From Herbidospora cretacea (GTDB lineage Bacteria; Actinomycetota; Actinomycetes; Streptosporangiales; Streptosporangiaceae): a stretch of 64,000 bases of DNA. The stretch covers positions 89,918 through 153,917 of the forward strand of contig NZ_BBXG01000021.1 in assembly GCF_001570605.1 (NCBI RefSeq). Reading direction: 5' to 3'. This document shows, piece by piece, positions 32,546 through 44,903 of this stretch. The translations under genes and the position numbers were made by a program. How positions within the stretch are numbered: the stretch's first letter is position 1; each line of letters starts with the position of its first letter. The notes below the pieces were generated by a model, which saw nothing but the letters and a program-made list of their open reading frames with translations, had not been told where the DNA came from and made no database searches.

Positions 32546-33918
32546 GATTTCTCCTCGGCGTTCCAGAGGTGCAGCGCGGCGTAGGCCCGCCAGGGCCGCC
32601 AGCGCTCGGTCTCACTCGGGGGGATGGCCAGCGCGGCCATCGTGCGGCGCAGCCCGAGGTCGTCGTCGGGCCACGCGTCGGGGTCGCGCAGGGCGCGCAG
32701 GGCCACGTAACCGGCGGTCCACGGCCCGATCCCGGGCAGTCCGACCAGCGCGGCGACCGTCTCGGCCGGGTCGGCGGCGTCCAGGTCGATCTCCCCGGAC
32801 GCCACCGCCTTGGCCGCGACCCGGAGCGTGGCGGCCCGGCGGGTCGTCATGCCCAGCCCGTCGAGGTCGAGGCTCACCATCTCCTCGGCCGACGGGAAGA
32901 TCTCCGCCGACCGGGCGGCGATGCGGCCCAGGATCGTGCGGGCCCCGGCGACCGAGATCTGCTGGCCGACGATGGCCCGTACGAGCAGCTCGAAGGAGTC
33001 CCACGCGCCCGGCACCCGCAGCCCCGGCCGGGCCGCGACCAGCGGGCCGAGCGTGGTCGGCCCGAGGGCGGCGACGATGGCGTGGGGGTCGGCGTCCAGG
33101 TCGAGCAGGCGGCGGCAGCGGGCCACGATCCGGGCGAGCTGCCGGGTGTCCCCGCCGGTCACGGTCAGCCGCACATGGTCGGTGACCGGGGTCAGCGTGA
33201 CCTCGCCGCCGGGCACCCGCCGCGTGTAGACGGCGTGGTCGACGACCTCCTCCACGCCCGGGATCGCCCGCGCGCCGAGGAAGGCCAGCAGCGCCCGCGC
33301 GTCGAACGGCTGCCGGACGCCCAGCCGCAGCGTGAGGCCGCCCGCCGCCATCGGCCCGTCGGTCTTGCGCAGATCGCTGGGGGCGAACCGGTAGGAGTCC
33401 TTCATGGCGGCGTTGAACTGGCGTACCGAACCGAACCCGGCGGCGAAGGCCACGTCGGCCATCGGCAGCGAGGTCTCGGTCAGGAGTTGCTTGGCGAGCA
33501 GCAGCCGCCGGGTCCGGGCCACCGCGAGCGGCCCGGTGCCCAGTTCGGCGGCGAACAGCCGGTGCAGGTGGCGTTCGCTGACGTGGAGCCGCCGGGCCAG
33601 CTCGGCCACCCCGCCGTCGTCGGCGACCCCGTCGTCGATCAGCCGCAGCGCCCGGCCGACCAGGTCGGCCCGGACGTCCCATCCCGGCGCGCCCGGCGAC
33701 AGCTCGGGCCGGCACCGCCGGCACGGCCGGAACCCGGCCGCCTCGGCCGAGGCGGCGTGGTCGTAGAACCGCACGTTCTTGCGGGCGGGCGTGCGCGCCG
33801 GGCAGATCGGCCGGCAGTAGATCCCGGTCGAGGTCACCGCCGTGTAGAACCGCCCGTCGAACCTGCGGTCTCTGGCCGAGATCGCCAGGTAGCGCTCTTC
33901 GAAGTCGAGTGTGTCCAC
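32542..33918 (-). CDS. Ada-AlkA fusion: methyl-phosphotriester sensor, AraC-type HTH and 3-methyladenine glycosylase
   Basis: A 458-residue fusion. Residues 1-75 form the Ada zinc domain with four Cys ligands (GIYCRPICP, RPCRRCRPE), which accepts methyl groups from phosphotriesters. Residues about 85-185 are an AraC-type HTH pair (RRLHVSERHLHRLFAAEL; VAFAAGFGSVRQFNAAM). The rest is an AlkA glycosylase with helix-hairpin-helix GLPGIGPWTAGYVAL and a DDDLGL segment supplying the catalytic Asp. When methylated, Ada-type proteins activate their own operon, here with ogt. No obvious Ada operator was identified upstream. Confidence 0.93.
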   Translation of the reverse strand: MDTLDFEERYLAISARDRRFDGRFYTAVTSTGIYCRPICPARTPARKNVRFYDHAASAEAAGFRPCRRCRPELSPGAPGWDVRADLVGRALRLIDDGVADDGGVAELARRLHVSERHLHRLFAAELGTGPLAVARTRRLLLAKQLLTETSLPMADVAFAAGFGSVRQFNAAMKDSYRFAPSDLRKTDGPMAAGGLTLRLGVRQPFDARALLAFLGARAIPGVEEVVDHAVYTRRVPGGEVTLTPVTDHVRLTVTGGDTRQLARIVARCRRLLDLDADPHAIVAALGPTTLGPLVAARPGLRVPGAWDSFELLVRAIVGQQISVAGARTILGRIAARSAEIFPSAEEMVSLDLDGLGMTTRRAATLRVAAKAVASGEIDLDAADPAETVAALVGLPGIGPWTAGYVALRALRDPDAWPDDDLGLRRTMAALAIPPSETERWRPWRAYAALHLWNAEEKS

Positions 33919-33977
33919 GCCGGCAACGCTACGCCCAGCTCCTGAGCCTGGGCTGGCGGAATTCGGACTTGTCGATG

Positions 33978-33996
33978 GCGTGTGCTCCGCACACGC
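33978..33996 (-). terminator. Short hairpin downstream of the NYN-domain gene
   Basis: GCGTGTG and CACACGC arms with a 5-nt loop, 41 bp past the stop at 34037 on the minus strand. No U-run, so a weak candidate. Confidence 0.3.
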
Positions 33997-34036
33997 GGTT
34001 TGCGAGTGAGCGGCACTGACCAGGGAGAACGCCCGG

Positions 34037-34972
34037 TTACTTCGAGGAGACCCCGACGCCCAGGTCGAACTCGCGGTAGACCCGCGCCCAGAAGCCGTCG
34101 CGCAGCCACACGCGGGCCTCGGGGTAGGGGCGCAGCGAGTGGCCCAGCTCCTTCTCCGCCTCGATCAGCAGCTCGGTGTCGATGACCGTCGGCAGCAGCG
34201 GGCCCGGGAGCAGGTCGCGGATGTTGTCGCGGCCTCGCGTGAGGATCCACTTCTGCGCCACGTGCTCGCCGACCTCCTCCACCCTCGGGCGGCTGGGCCC
34301 GAGTTTGGGCTGTCCCGCCTGCTTCTGCGGGGGAGCGGCGGGTTTCGCGGTCCGCCCCGCGAAGACCTGGGCCGGTGAGGGCGGCGGGGTGACCGCCACC
34401 GGGATGGGAGCACGCGTGAAAAAGGGCCTCAGGGCGTCAGCGGTGATGATCTCAACGGTGTCGGACTCCCAGACCAGCCGTTCGGCCTGGTTGGTGCCGA
34501 AAGGCGGTTCGACCCCCCACAGGTGCACCCGGACGCCGTAGGCCTGGGCGGCCTCCACCGCAGGGACCATGTCCTCGTCACCGGCGATCAAGATGGTGTC
34601 GCTGACGGCATGGTGCCGGGCCAGCGCCTCCAGGTCGCTCCGTATCTGCGCGTCGACGCCCTTCTGCTGGCCGCGCGCGTTCAGGTTGCCAAGCCGAACC
34701 TTCACATAGTGGAGCTGGGCGATCACCCGCTGGTCGACCGTGGGAACCCGGTCGCGGGCGGCGTCGTACCAATAGACACGCAGGAGTTCGCCCTGGTGGC
34801 GCTCCATCGCGTGTTTCTGCAGGAATTGGATCAGCTCGTCGGCCGCGACCCGATATTCCTTGCGTTCCTTCGCGCCCAGCAAAACCTCGCCGGCGGCTGC
34901 GTACAGATAACCGACGTCGACGAGAACCGCATATTTTGCCATGCTGTGCAGTGCGAGGTCCGGGATGGCCAT
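34037..34972 (-). CDS. NYN-domain (PIN-like) putative ribonuclease
   Basis: A 311-residue protein whose first 190 residues form a NYN/LabA-type domain: AKYAVLVDVGYLY with the first Asp, a central KGVDAQIRSDLEALA with the second acidic pair, and ILIAGDEDMVPAVEAAQAYG with the third (GDEDM). NYN domains are metal-dependent RNases. The C-terminal third has a Pro-rich linker then a helical domain (HVAQKWILTRGRDNIRDL to RVYREFDLG), possibly RNA-binding. GGAGG is 5-6 nt before the ATG at 34972, which settles the start over the internal Met. Targets unknown. Confidence 0.85.
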   Translation of the reverse strand: MAIPDLALHSMAKYAVLVDVGYLYAAAGEVLLGAKERKEYRVAADELIQFLQKHAMERHQGELLRVYWYDAARDRVPTVDQRVIAQLHYVKVRLGNLNARGQQKGVDAQIRSDLEALARHHAVSDTILIAGDEDMVPAVEAAQAYGVRVHLWGVEPPFGTNQAERLVWESDTVEIITADALRPFFTRAPIPVAVTPPPSPAQVFAGRTAKPAAPPQKQAGQPKLGPSRPRVEEVGEHVAQKWILTRGRDNIRDLLPGPLLPTVIDTELLIEAEKELGHSLRPYPEARVWLRDGFWARVYREFDLGVGVSSK

Positions 34973-35086
34973 CGCGTCCTCCAGGCCTCGTCTCCGTGTG
35001 TTGTTGGTCTAGCTGGTATTGCCCTTTTGGAGATACTCCCAACTCTTGGGCCACTTGACACCCGGTTCGGCCGATCTAATGCCTGT

Positions 35087-35290
35087 CTATTCGGGTAGTC
35101 CGCTGGCCCACCAGGTCCCCTTACCGGGCCTTGGGGGGACGTTTCCCCGCATCCTTCGCGAAGGGTCCCGCCACCTGGGCGGACTCGGCTCACGTTCCGG
35201 CTCCGTCAGTGAAATATGACGTAGCGCTACCAGTAGTGCGGCCACCTCTTCCGGCGTCGCGTCGCCGCGCACGATCCTGAGGTCCGTCAT
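35087..35290 (-). CDS. accE: Acyl-CoA carboxylase epsilon subunit
   Basis: A 67-residue protein that overlaps the beta-chain stop by ATGA. It begins [22 protein letters not shown], the family signature, and ends in a basic/tryptophan tail ([14 protein letters not shown]). AccE is a small actinobacteria-specific subunit that binds and activates the carboxyltransferase core and links it to the alpha chain. No catalytic role. Its position after pccB is conserved. Confidence 0.92.
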   Translation of the reverse strand: MTDLRIVRGDATPEEVAALLVALRHISLTEPEREPSPPRWRDPSRRMRGNVPPRPGKGTWWASGLPE

Positions 35291-36876
35291 AGCGGGATGT
35301 TCCCATGCTTCTTCGGCGGCAGGGAGGCCCTCTTGTTCCGCAGCGTCCGCAGCGACCGGACGATCTTCACCCGGGTGTCGGACGGCCGGATCACCGCGTC
35401 GACGTATCCGCGCTCGGCGGCCAGATAGGGGTTGGCGAGGGTGTCCTCGTACTCGGTGATGTAGCGGGCGCGGGCCGCGTCGGGGTCCTTGGCAGCGGCC
35501 AGCTCGCGGCGGTAGAGGATGTTCACCGCGCCCTGGGCGCCCATGACCGCGATCTGCGCGGTGGGCCAGGCCAGGTTGATGTCGGCGCCGAGGTGCTTGG
35601 AGCCCATGACGTCGTAGGCGCCGCCGTAGGCCTTCCGGGTGATCACGGTGACCAGGGGCACGGTGGCCTCGGCGTAGGCGTACAGGAGCTTGGCCCCGCG
35701 CCGGATGATGCCGTTCCACTCCTGGTCGGTGCCCGGCAGGAAGCCGGGCACGTCGACGAAGGTCAGCACGGGGATGTTGAACGCGTCGCAGGTCCGCACG
35801 AACCGGGCCGCCTTCTCCGAGGCCGCGATGTCGAGCGTGCCCGCCAGCGACATTGGCTGGTTGGCCACGATCCCGACCGGCCGCCCCTCGACCCGGCCGA
35901 ACCCGACCAGGATGTTCGGCGCGAACCCGGCGTGGACCTCCAGGAACTCCCCGTCGTCGAGCACGTGGGAGAGCACCGTGGTCATGTCGTAGGGCTGGTT
36001 GGCCGAGTCGGGGATCAGCGTGTCGAGCTCGCGGTCCTCGTCGGTGACCGTGAGGTCGGCCTCGGCGTCGAACACGGGCGGCTCGTCGAGGTTGTTGGAC
36101 GGCAGGTACGACAGCAGCGCCCGCGCGAAGTCGAGGCAGTCCTGCTCGTCGGTGGCCTCGTAGTGGGCCACGCCCGACTTGGAGTTGTGCGTGTGGGCCC
36201 CGCCGAGCTCCTCGAACGTGACCTCCTCACCGGTGACGGTCTTGATCACGTCGGGCCCGGTGATGAACATGTGCGACTTCTCGGAGACCATCAGCACGAA
36301 GTCGGTCAGCGCGGGGGAGTAGACCGCGCCTCCCGCGCACGGCCCCATGATCAGCGAGATCTGCGGGATCACGCCCGACGCGTGGACGTTGCGGCGGAAG
36401 ATCTCGGCGTACAGGCCCAGGGAGACGACGCCCTCCTGGATGCGCGCGCCGCCGGAGTCGTTGATGCCGACGACCGGGCAGCCGGTCTTGAGGGCGTGGT
36501 CCATGACCTTGACGATCTTCTCGCCGAACACCTCGCCGAGCGACCCGCCGAACACGGTGAAGTCCTGGGCGAACACGGCGACCGGCCGCCCGTCGACGGT
36601 CCCGTAGCCGGTCACCACGCCGTCGCCGTAGGGCCGCTCCTGCTCCATGCCGAAGCTGGTCGACCGGTGGCGGGCCAGTTCGTCGAACTCGACCAGCGAC
36701 CCCTCGTCGAGGAACGCCTCCAGGCGCTCCCGGGCCGTCATCTTGCCCTTCTCGTGCTGCTTGGACACCGCGCGCGCCGACCCCGCGTGGGCCGCCTCGT
36801 CGAGCCGCCGCTCCAGGTCGGCGATCTTCCCCGCGGTCGTGTGCACGTCGATCTCAGGCACCGGTTCAGCAGTCAT
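35287..36876 (-). CDS. pccB: Propionyl-CoA carboxylase beta chain (carboxyltransferase)
   Basis: Transfers carboxyl from biotin to propionyl-CoA (and often acetyl-CoA), giving methylmalonyl- and malonyl-CoA for polyketide and lipid synthesis. The 529-residue protein is a complete AccD/PccB with both oxyanion-hole regions ([30 protein letters not shown]; later [17 protein letters not shown]). The Asp in GGAYDVM is the position that sets acetyl/propionyl preference in PccB. The epsilon subunit follows with an ATGA overlap; the alpha chain is at 13.3-15.0 kb. Confidence 0.94.
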   Translation of the reverse strand: MTAEPVPEIDVHTTAGKIADLERRLDEAAHAGSARAVSKQHEKGKMTARERLEAFLDEGSLVEFDELARHRSTSFGMEQERPYGDGVVTGYGTVDGRPVAVFAQDFTVFGGSLGEVFGEKIVKVMDHALKTGCPVVGINDSGGARIQEGVVSLGLYAEIFRRNVHASGVIPQISLIMGPCAGGAVYSPALTDFVLMVSEKSHMFITGPDVIKTVTGEEVTFEELGGAHTHNSKSGVAHYEATDEQDCLDFARALLSYLPSNNLDEPPVFDAEADLTVTDEDRELDTLIPDSANQPYDMTTVLSHVLDDGEFLEVHAGFAPNILVGFGRVEGRPVGIVANQPMSLAGTLDIAASEKAARFVRTCDAFNIPVLTFVDVPGFLPGTDQEWNGIIRRGAKLLYAYAEATVPLVTVITRKAYGGAYDVMGSKHLGADINLAWPTAQIAVMGAQGAVNILYRRELAAAKDPDAARARYITEYEDTLANPYLAAERGYVDAVIRPSDTRVKIVRSLRTLRNKRASLPPKKHGNIPL

Positions 36877-36959
36877 GGCGCAAGGGTAATCCGGCCGATC
36901 GCCGTGAATTCGGTAGGGGGCCCGCGCGTGAGCCGCGTCACGCAGGGTAGTCGCGTGCC

Positions 36960-38276
36960 ATGACCACGCAGGCCCCGAGTCTGAAGCGCGTCATCGGACG
37001 CCGCATGCTTCTGCTGTTCGTCATCGGCGACATCCTGGGCGCCGGCATCTACGCGCTGGCCGGGAAGGTCGCCGGCGAGGTCGGCGGCGCGCTGTGGCTG
37101 CCGTTCCTGGTGGCGTTCGTGCTGGCCGCGCTGACCGCGACCGCCTACGCCGAACTGGTCGGAAAATACCCCCAGGCCGCCGGCGCGGCCCTCTACACCA
37201 ACCGCGCCTTCGGCATCCCCTTCCTGACCTTCATCGTCGCCTTCGCGGTCCTGATGAGCGGCGTCACCTCGGCGAGCGCCGCGGCCCGCGCGTTCGGCGG
37301 CACCTACCTCGCCGAGTTCGTGACCCTGCCGACGGTCGTGGGCGCCCTGATCTTCCTCGCCCTGGTGACCCTGGTGAACTTCGCCGGCATCTCCGAGTCG
37401 GTCAAGGTCAACGTGGTGCTCACCCTGATCGAGGCGTTCGGCCTGCTCGTCATCATCGCCATCGGCGTGTACGCCCTCCTGACCGGCGACGGCGACCCCT
37501 CCCGCGCCCTGGAGTTCCACCCGGAGAACGGCGCCTTCCTCGGCATCCTGGGCGGCACCGCCCTGGCCTTCTACGCCCTCCTCGGCTTCGAGGACTCCGT
37601 GAACCTCGCCGAGGAGGCCCAGGACCCGCAGCGGAACTACCCCCGCGCCCTGTTCGGCGGCCTGGCCGTGGCCGGGCTCATCTACCTCGCGGTGGCCTTC
37701 ACCGCCACGATGCTGGTCGACACCGAGACCCTGCGGAACTCCAGCGGCCCGCTGCTCGAAGTGGTCAAGGTCGCGGGCCTGGAGTTCCCCCCGAAGCTGT
37801 TCGCCCTGATCGCCCTGCTGGCCGTCGGCAACACCGCGCTGATCAACATGCTGATGGCCTCCCGGCTGGTCTACGGGATGGCCCGGGAGGGCATCGTCCC
37901 GAAGGTCTTCGGCCTGGTCCACCACGGCCGCTCGACCCCGTGGGTCGCCATCCTCTTCACCGTCGCCATCGCCGTCGTCCTGGTCAGCACCGGCGACGTG
38001 GGCGGCCTGGCCGACACGACCGTCCTGCTGCTGCTCGGCGTCTTCACGATCGTCAATATCTCGGTCCTGGTCCTGCGCAGGGAGACCGTCGAGCACGACC
38101 ACTTCCACGCCCCGGTCTGGGCCCCGGTGCTCGGCGCGGTAGCGTGCGTGGTCCTCATCCTCCCGATCACCGGCCGCGAGGGCTCGGTCTACCTGCGGGC
38201 CCTCGTCCTCCTGGCCATCGGCGTCCTGCTGTGGGCGGTCAACCACTTCGCCGCCAGGCGATCGAGCGACGTGTAG
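36960..38276 (+). CDS. APC-family amino acid permease
   Basis: A 438-residue membrane protein with 12 predicted helices of the APC fold. The first is [19 protein letters not shown], containing the G(D/A)xLGAGIY unwound substrate-binding motif; helix 6 has [21 protein letters not shown], also characteristic. It is likely an amino acid/proton symporter or exchanger; substrate not determinable. It stands alone, divergent from pccB (83-bp gap) and ahead of the toxin-antitoxin pair. Confidence 0.88.
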   Translation: MTTQAPSLKRVIGRRMLLLFVIGDILGAGIYALAGKVAGEVGGALWLPFLVAFVLAALTATAYAELVGKYPQAAGAALYTNRAFGIPFLTFIVAFAVLMSGVTSASAAARAFGGTYLAEFVTLPTVVGALIFLALVTLVNFAGISESVKVNVVLTLIEAFGLLVIIAIGVYALLTGDGDPSRALEFHPENGAFLGILGGTALAFYALLGFEDSVNLAEEAQDPQRNYPRALFGGLAVAGLIYLAVAFTATMLVDTETLRNSSGPLLEVVKVAGLEFPPKLFALIALLAVGNTALINMLMASRLVYGMAREGIVPKVFGLVHHGRSTPWVAILFTVAIAVVLVSTGDVGGLADTTVLLLLGVFTIVNISVLVLRRETVEHDHFHAPVWAPVLGAVACVVLILPITGREGSVYLRALVLLAIGVLLWAVNHFAARRSSDV

Positions 38277-38304
38277 CCGGGACTGGCTTTCTGATTCTCC
38301 CGCT

Positions 38305-38338
38305 CATACCATGGAAGGTATATACCATCCAAGGTATG
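38305..38338 (+). promoter_or_regulatory. 34-bp palindromic operator over the toxin start
   Basis: Near-perfect palindrome centred on GGTATATACC (38317-38326), with outer arms CATACC and GGTATG; only two symmetric positions mismatch. The toxin ATG (38336-38338) lies in the right arm, and the TATA core could serve as -10. This suits autorepression by the HTH antitoxin. Confidence 0.7.
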
Positions 38339-38698
38339 GTCGAGATCGCGTTGGAGCCCGAGGTGGAGGCATGGCTGGCTGAACTGCCACTTGGGCAGTA
38401 TCACCGGGTGATGGCGAAGGTGGACCGGCATCTCGTGGAGAGGCGCGGTCAGCCCGACGGCCATCACATCAAAAGCCTGCGTGAGGGTGTCAGCGAGTTG
38501 CGGGTGCCTCTTGAGGAGCGGTCCTGGCGCATCACGTTCTGGAGGCCGGGCGGCAGGATGATCATCCTGCTCACGGTGTTTGCCAAGACGCGCAACGGGC
38601 CACAGCATGATGATGTGGAGCGTGCGGTGAAGGCGAAGAATGCATGCCAGCTCGGACATGACATGACCACCACCCACGTGTTCGACAGGAGGTCGTGA
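38336..38698 (+). CDS. HigB/RelE-like toxin
   Basis: A 120-residue basic protein of the RelE/HigB phage-derived type: an N-terminal helix pair (EVEAWLAELPLGQYHRVMAKVD), a GHHIKSLREGVSELRVPLEERSWRITFWRP beta core with conserved Arg, and MIILLTVFAKTRN near the end, where the KT/RN positions fit HigB-type mRNA interferases. The upstream order (toxin first, then XRE antitoxin) is the HigBA arrangement. It is expected to cleave ribosome-bound mRNA. The ATG is inside the palindromic operator. It overlaps the antitoxin start by one base. Confidence 0.85.
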   Translation: MVEIALEPEVEAWLAELPLGQYHRVMAKVDRHLVERRGQPDGHHIKSLREGVSELRVPLEERSWRITFWRPGGRMIILLTVFAKTRNGPQHDDVERAVKAKNACQLGHDMTTTHVFDRRS

Positions 38699-39021
38699 TG
38701 GCTGGACACAGCACGTGGAAGACGCTCAAGGCCAAACGGCTCCTGGAAGGCGAGGCAGAGGAGCATCCGGAATACACGCGGGCGCTCCGGGACATGGATT
38801 TGGGCGACAGGCTCCGCGAGGTCCGCGTGGCCCGGAACCTCACCCAGGCCGAGGTCGCCGAACGGGCGGGGATCTCCCAGCCCGCGTTGTCCCGCATCGA
38901 GCTGGGCGGCGGGACTCCGACGCTCGAGATGCTCGACCGGATCGGCAGGGCGATGGGAGTCAGGTTCACCATCTCCGTCGGCGACGAACAGGCCGAACAG
39001 ATCGATCTCCTGGCCGGATAG
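38698..39021 (+). CDS. XRE-type antitoxin (HigA-like)
   Basis: A 107-residue protein with one HTH (LTQAEVAERAGISQPALSRIELG, about 49-71) after an N-terminal extension of the antitoxin type. GGAGG ends 5 nt before the ATG at 38698, so that start is preferred over the GTG at 38695. It should neutralise the toxin encoded just upstream and repress the pair by binding the 34-bp palindrome. Confidence 0.87.
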   Translation: MAGHSTWKTLKAKRLLEGEAEEHPEYTRALRDMDLGDRLREVRVARNLTQAEVAERAGISQPALSRIELGGGTPTLEMLDRIGRAMGVRFTISVGDEQAEQIDLLAG

Positions 39022-39108
39022 CCCACCGGCGGGCATCGTCGGGAAATTGTGACCTTGTGGCAGGGATCGGCAAGGCCGGATGCCGTGGGGTCAGGGCAGA
39101 GTGGAGGC

Positions 39109-39873
39109 ATGACGGAGGCGGTTCGGACGCGGGGCCTGGTGAAGGCCTTCGGGCAGCAGGTTGCGGTCGCTGGGGTTGATCTGGTCGTACCGGCCGGGAG
39201 TTTCGCGGGGCTCGTGGGGCCCAACGGGGCCGGGAAGACGACGACGCTCAGCATGATCACGGGGCTGCTCAGGCCCGACGGCGGGCTGGTCGAGATCCAC
39301 GGCGCCGACGCGTGGGCCGATCCCGTCAGGGTCAAGGCGTCGATCGGGGTGCTGCCCGAAGGGCTGCGGCTGTTCGAGCGGCTCTCGGGGCGGGAGCTGC
39401 TGGCCTACAACGCCGAGCTGCGCGGGATCCCCCGGGCCGAGGGCGAGAAGCGGGCCGCCGAGCTGCTGGCGGTCATGGACCTCACCGAGTCGCAGGACAA
39501 GCTGGTCGTCGACTACTCGACCGGCATGCGGAAGAAGATCGGGCTGGCCGCCGCGCTGCTGCACAACCCGGCCGTGCTGTTCCTCGACGAGCCCTTCGAG
39601 GGCGTCGACCCGGTCAGCGCCAACACGCTGGCCGAGGTGCTGCGCCGCTACACCGCCTCGGGGTCCACGGTCGTCTTCTCCAGCCACGTCATGGATCTCG
39701 TCGAGCGCCTGTGCGACTGGGTGTCGGTGATGTCGCGCGGGCAGATCGTCGCGCAGGGGCCGACCGACGAGGTCAAGAGCGGGCGGACGCTCAACGAGGC
39801 CTTCCTGGAGCTCGTCGGGGCCGGCGGGTCGGGAGAGGAGGGGCTCACGTGGTTGGGGTCTTCGTCCGGCTGA
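39109..39873 (+). CDS. ABC transporter ATP-binding protein
   Basis: A 254-residue ABC ATPase: Walker [14 protein letters not shown]-loop region at [15 protein letters not shown], signature [17 protein letters not shown] (degenerate LSGGQ as YSTGM), Walker [14 protein letters not shown] and the switch His in [10 protein letters not shown]. The chosen ATG has GGAGG directly upstream (1-nt spacing), while a longer frame begins at 39049. The 3' end overlaps the permease gene by 25 bp, so the two form an ABC-2-type exporter; substrate unknown. Confidence 0.9.
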   Translation: MTEAVRTRGLVKAFGQQVAVAGVDLVVPAGSFAGLVGPNGAGKTTTLSMITGLLRPDGGLVEIHGADAWADPVRVKASIGVLPEGLRLFERLSGRELLAYNAELRGIPRAEGEKRAAELLAVMDLTESQDKLVVDYSTGMRKKIGLAAALLHNPAVLFLDEPFEGVDPVSANTLAEVLRRYTASGSTVVFSSHVMDLVERLCDWVSVMSRGQIVAQGPTDEVKSGRTLNEAFLELVGAGGSGEEGLTWLGSSSG

Positions 39874-41402
39874 AGCTGCGGCTGATCGCCGGGAGCCTCA
39901 AGGGGACCGGCGGGCGGCGGGCCGGGTTCCTCTTCTCGCTGATCGCGGGGCTGCTCGTCGCCATCGCCGGGTTCTACTTCCTGTCGGCGCCGCGAGCGGT
40001 CGATCCGGGGCTGGCGGCCGACCTCGGGATCATCTTCTTCTCGGCCATCCTGACCATGTGGATCGCCGGGCCGCTGCTCATGTTCGGGCTCGACGACACG
40101 CTCGACCCCGCCCGGCTGGCGCTGTTCCCGCTGCGCACCGGGCAGCTCGCGCGCGGGCTGCTGGCCTCCTCGGCCGTCGGGATCTGGCCGCTCGCCTCGC
40201 TGTTCGCGATGACGGGGGCGATCTTCGGGGTGGGGCGCTCGGTGACCGGGGTGCTCCTCGGGATCGTCGGGGTGCCGATCGCGTTCGCCTGCTGCCTCGT
40301 GGTGTCGCGGCTGGTCACGACCGGGCTGTCCGGGGTGCTGCGGTCGCGGCGGGGGCGTGACGTGCTGGCCGTGGCGGTCATCCTCGTCGTGCTCGGGACG
40401 CAGGTGCCCGGCCTGCTGCTCAACTCCGGGCTGGACATCGGGCTGGAGGCCATCGCGGCGCTGGCCGGGGTGCTGCGGTGGACGCCCACCGGCATGGTCG
40501 TCCACGCCATGGCCGACGGCGGGCTCGTCGGCCTCGCCGAGATCGTGGCCGTGGCGGTGTTCACGGTGGCGTGCGCGTGGCTGTGGATCGTCGCGCTGAA
40601 GGCCGCGCTGGTGCGGCCCGACGCCTCCAGCCAGAGCGGCGGCAGCGTCCGGCGGTCGCGGTTCGGCGGGGTGCTCCCCGAAGGGGTGGTGGGGGCCGTC
40701 GCCGCCAAGGAGCTCAAGTACGCCCGCCGCGACCCCCGTGGGCGGGTGACCTGGGCCAGCGTCCTGGCCGTGGTCGTCATCATGATCTTCTCCACCCGGA
40801 ACACCACCGGCGGCGAGCCGATCGTCTGGATGGGGATCTTCCCGGTCTGGCTGGGCGGCCTGGTGATGGCGCTCCAGGCGACCAACAGCTTCGGCATCGA
40901 CGGCAGGGCGCTGTGGATGAACGCCGTCGTCTACGCCAAGCCCGAGGCGCTCCGCTCCGACCTGGCCGGACGCCATCTCGCCATCTGCCTCATCGGCTTC
41001 CCGCTGCTCGCGGTGACCGCCGTGGCGACCGGGCTGCTGACCCGGCCCGAATGGATCCTCCCGGCCGCGCTCGTCGGCTGGGGCGTGATGGGGCTGGTCT
41101 TCGCGGTCGGGTCGTTCACCAGCGTCTACATCCCCTACACCCAGCCCGAGCGGATCAACGCCTTCACCGGCGCCGCCCCCGGGCAGGGCGGGCAGGCGTT
41201 CCTGTCGTCGATCGGTTCCATGGTCGGCGGCGGGGTGCTGTCGCTGCCGGTGCTGATCCCGGTCATGGCGGGCTACGTCTGGGTGTCGGCACTGATGCCG
41301 GTGCTCGGATTCGGGCTGGCCTGGCTCGCCCGCCGCAGGGCGTCGGTGATCGGCCTCCGGCGGATGCCGGAGCTCCTGGCGGACGTCTCGAAGCCCACCT
41401 GA
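39849..41402 (+). CDS. ABC-2-type transporter permease
   Basis: A 517-residue polytopic protein with roughly twelve hydrophobic segments and a large central soluble stretch containing AAKELKYARRDPRGRV, a motif of the ABC-2 efflux permease class that often accompanies short ATPases. The GTG at 39849 overlaps the ATPase 3' end and has AGGAGGGG a few bases upstream. Probable two-gene exporter with the preceding ATPase. A dre-like site follows its stop codon, outside the transporter. Confidence 0.85.
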   Translation: MVGVFVRLKLRLIAGSLKGTGGRRAGFLFSLIAGLLVAIAGFYFLSAPRAVDPGLAADLGIIFFSAILTMWIAGPLLMFGLDDTLDPARLALFPLRTGQLARGLLASSAVGIWPLASLFAMTGAIFGVGRSVTGVLLGIVGVPIAFACCLVVSRLVTTGLSGVLRSRRGRDVLAVAVILVVLGTQVPGLLLNSGLDIGLEAIAALAGVLRWTPTGMVVHAMADGGLVGLAEIVAVAVFTVACAWLWIVALKAALVRPDASSQSGGSVRRSRFGGVLPEGVVGAVAAKELKYARRDPRGRVTWASVLAVVVIMIFSTRNTTGGEPIVWMGIFPVWLGGLVMALQATNSFGIDGRALWMNAVVYAKPEALRSDLAGRHLAICLIGFPLLAVTAVATGLLTRPEWILPAALVGWGVMGLVFAVGSFTSVYIPYTQPERINAFTGAAPGQGGQAFLSSIGSMVGGGVLSLPVLIPVMAGYVWVSALMPVLGFGLAWLARRRASVIGLRRMPELLADVSKPT

Positions 41403-41404
41403 GC

Positions 41405-41420
41405 AGTGGTCTAGTCCAAT
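41405..41420. promoter_or_regulatory. DasR-type (dre) operator candidate upstream of ppc
   Basis: AGTGGTCTAGTCCAAT matches the dre consensus A(C/G)TGGTCTAGACCA(G/C)T at 14 of 16 positions (mismatches at positions 11 and 15). It lies 50 bp upstream of the ppc start. DasR is the GntR-family N-acetylglucosamine-responsive regulator of actinomycetes. Confidence 0.55.
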
Positions 41421-41423
41421 GGG

Positions 41424-41437
41424 TGAGACCGGTCTCA
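41424..41437. promoter_or_regulatory. Perfect 14-bp palindrome upstream of ppc
   Basis: TGAGACCGGTCTCA, 3 bp downstream of the dre-like site and 33 bp before the ATG. It may be a second operator or part of a hairpin. Confidence 0.4.
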
Positions 41438-41457
41438 GCGTGACCTGGGGCACTCGC

Positions 41458-41463
41458 TAGTCT
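41458..41463 (+). promoter_or_regulatory. TANNNT -10 element before ppc
   Basis: TAGTCT ends 7 nt before the ATG at 41471, without a ribosome-binding site between, suggesting a leaderless transcript. Confidence 0.4.
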
Positions 41464-41470
41464 TCCAACC

Positions 41471-44119
<2,649 letters not shown>

Positions 44120-44903
44120 TCCGGCGTATACGTTGAAGCGCTCCTCGCGGAGGAACCCCACGAGCGTCATGCCGAACTCCCGCGCCACGTCGACAGCCAG
44201 CGACGAGGGCGCGGAGACGGCGGCGACGACCGAGATCCCGGCCGCGAGGGCCTTCTGCATGATCTCGTACGACGCCCGGCCGGACACCAGCAGCACCGGC
44301 CGGGGCGCGTCGTTGAGCAGCGACCAGCCGACGACCTTGTCGACGGCGTTGTGCCGGCCGACGTCCTCGCGCAGCTTGATCAGCTCGCCCTCCGCCGTGA
44401 ACAGCCCGGCGGCGTGCAGCCCGCCGGTCCGGCCGAACACCCCCTGGGCGGCGTGGAGCTTGGCGGGCAGGCCGCGCAGCGTGTCCGCCGTGATCTCCAG
44501 GTGGTCGCTCACCAGGGGGACGCACTTGTCGCGCAGCGCGTCGAGGCTGGCCGCGCCGCAGACGCCGCACGCGCTCGACGTCACGAAATAGCGGTCGAGG
44601 CCGGGAAGGTCGGGCAGCGGGCCGCGCAGCCGGACGGTCACCGTGTTGAACCGCGCCTCCGGCGGCACGTCCTCGTCGGTGCAGTAGGCGATGGCCTCGA
44701 TGCCGGTGACGCCCTCGCCGTTGAGGAACCCGGCGGCCAGCTCGAAGTCCGAGCCCGGGGTCCGCATCGTGATCGCCAGGGTGCGCCGCTCCGAGCCGGA
44801 GGTGATGCGGATCTCCAGCGGCTCCTCGGTCGCCACCTCGTCACTCCGCTCCCGGTCCGTGACCGTGGTCACGGACCGGATGCGGTAGCGGGCGACCGGA
44901 CGG

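Noticed and set aside
35005..35012. dre site upstream of the NYN gene
   Set aside because: Only TGGTCTAG, half of the palindrome, is present; the other arm (CTGG) does not match. Insufficient alone.
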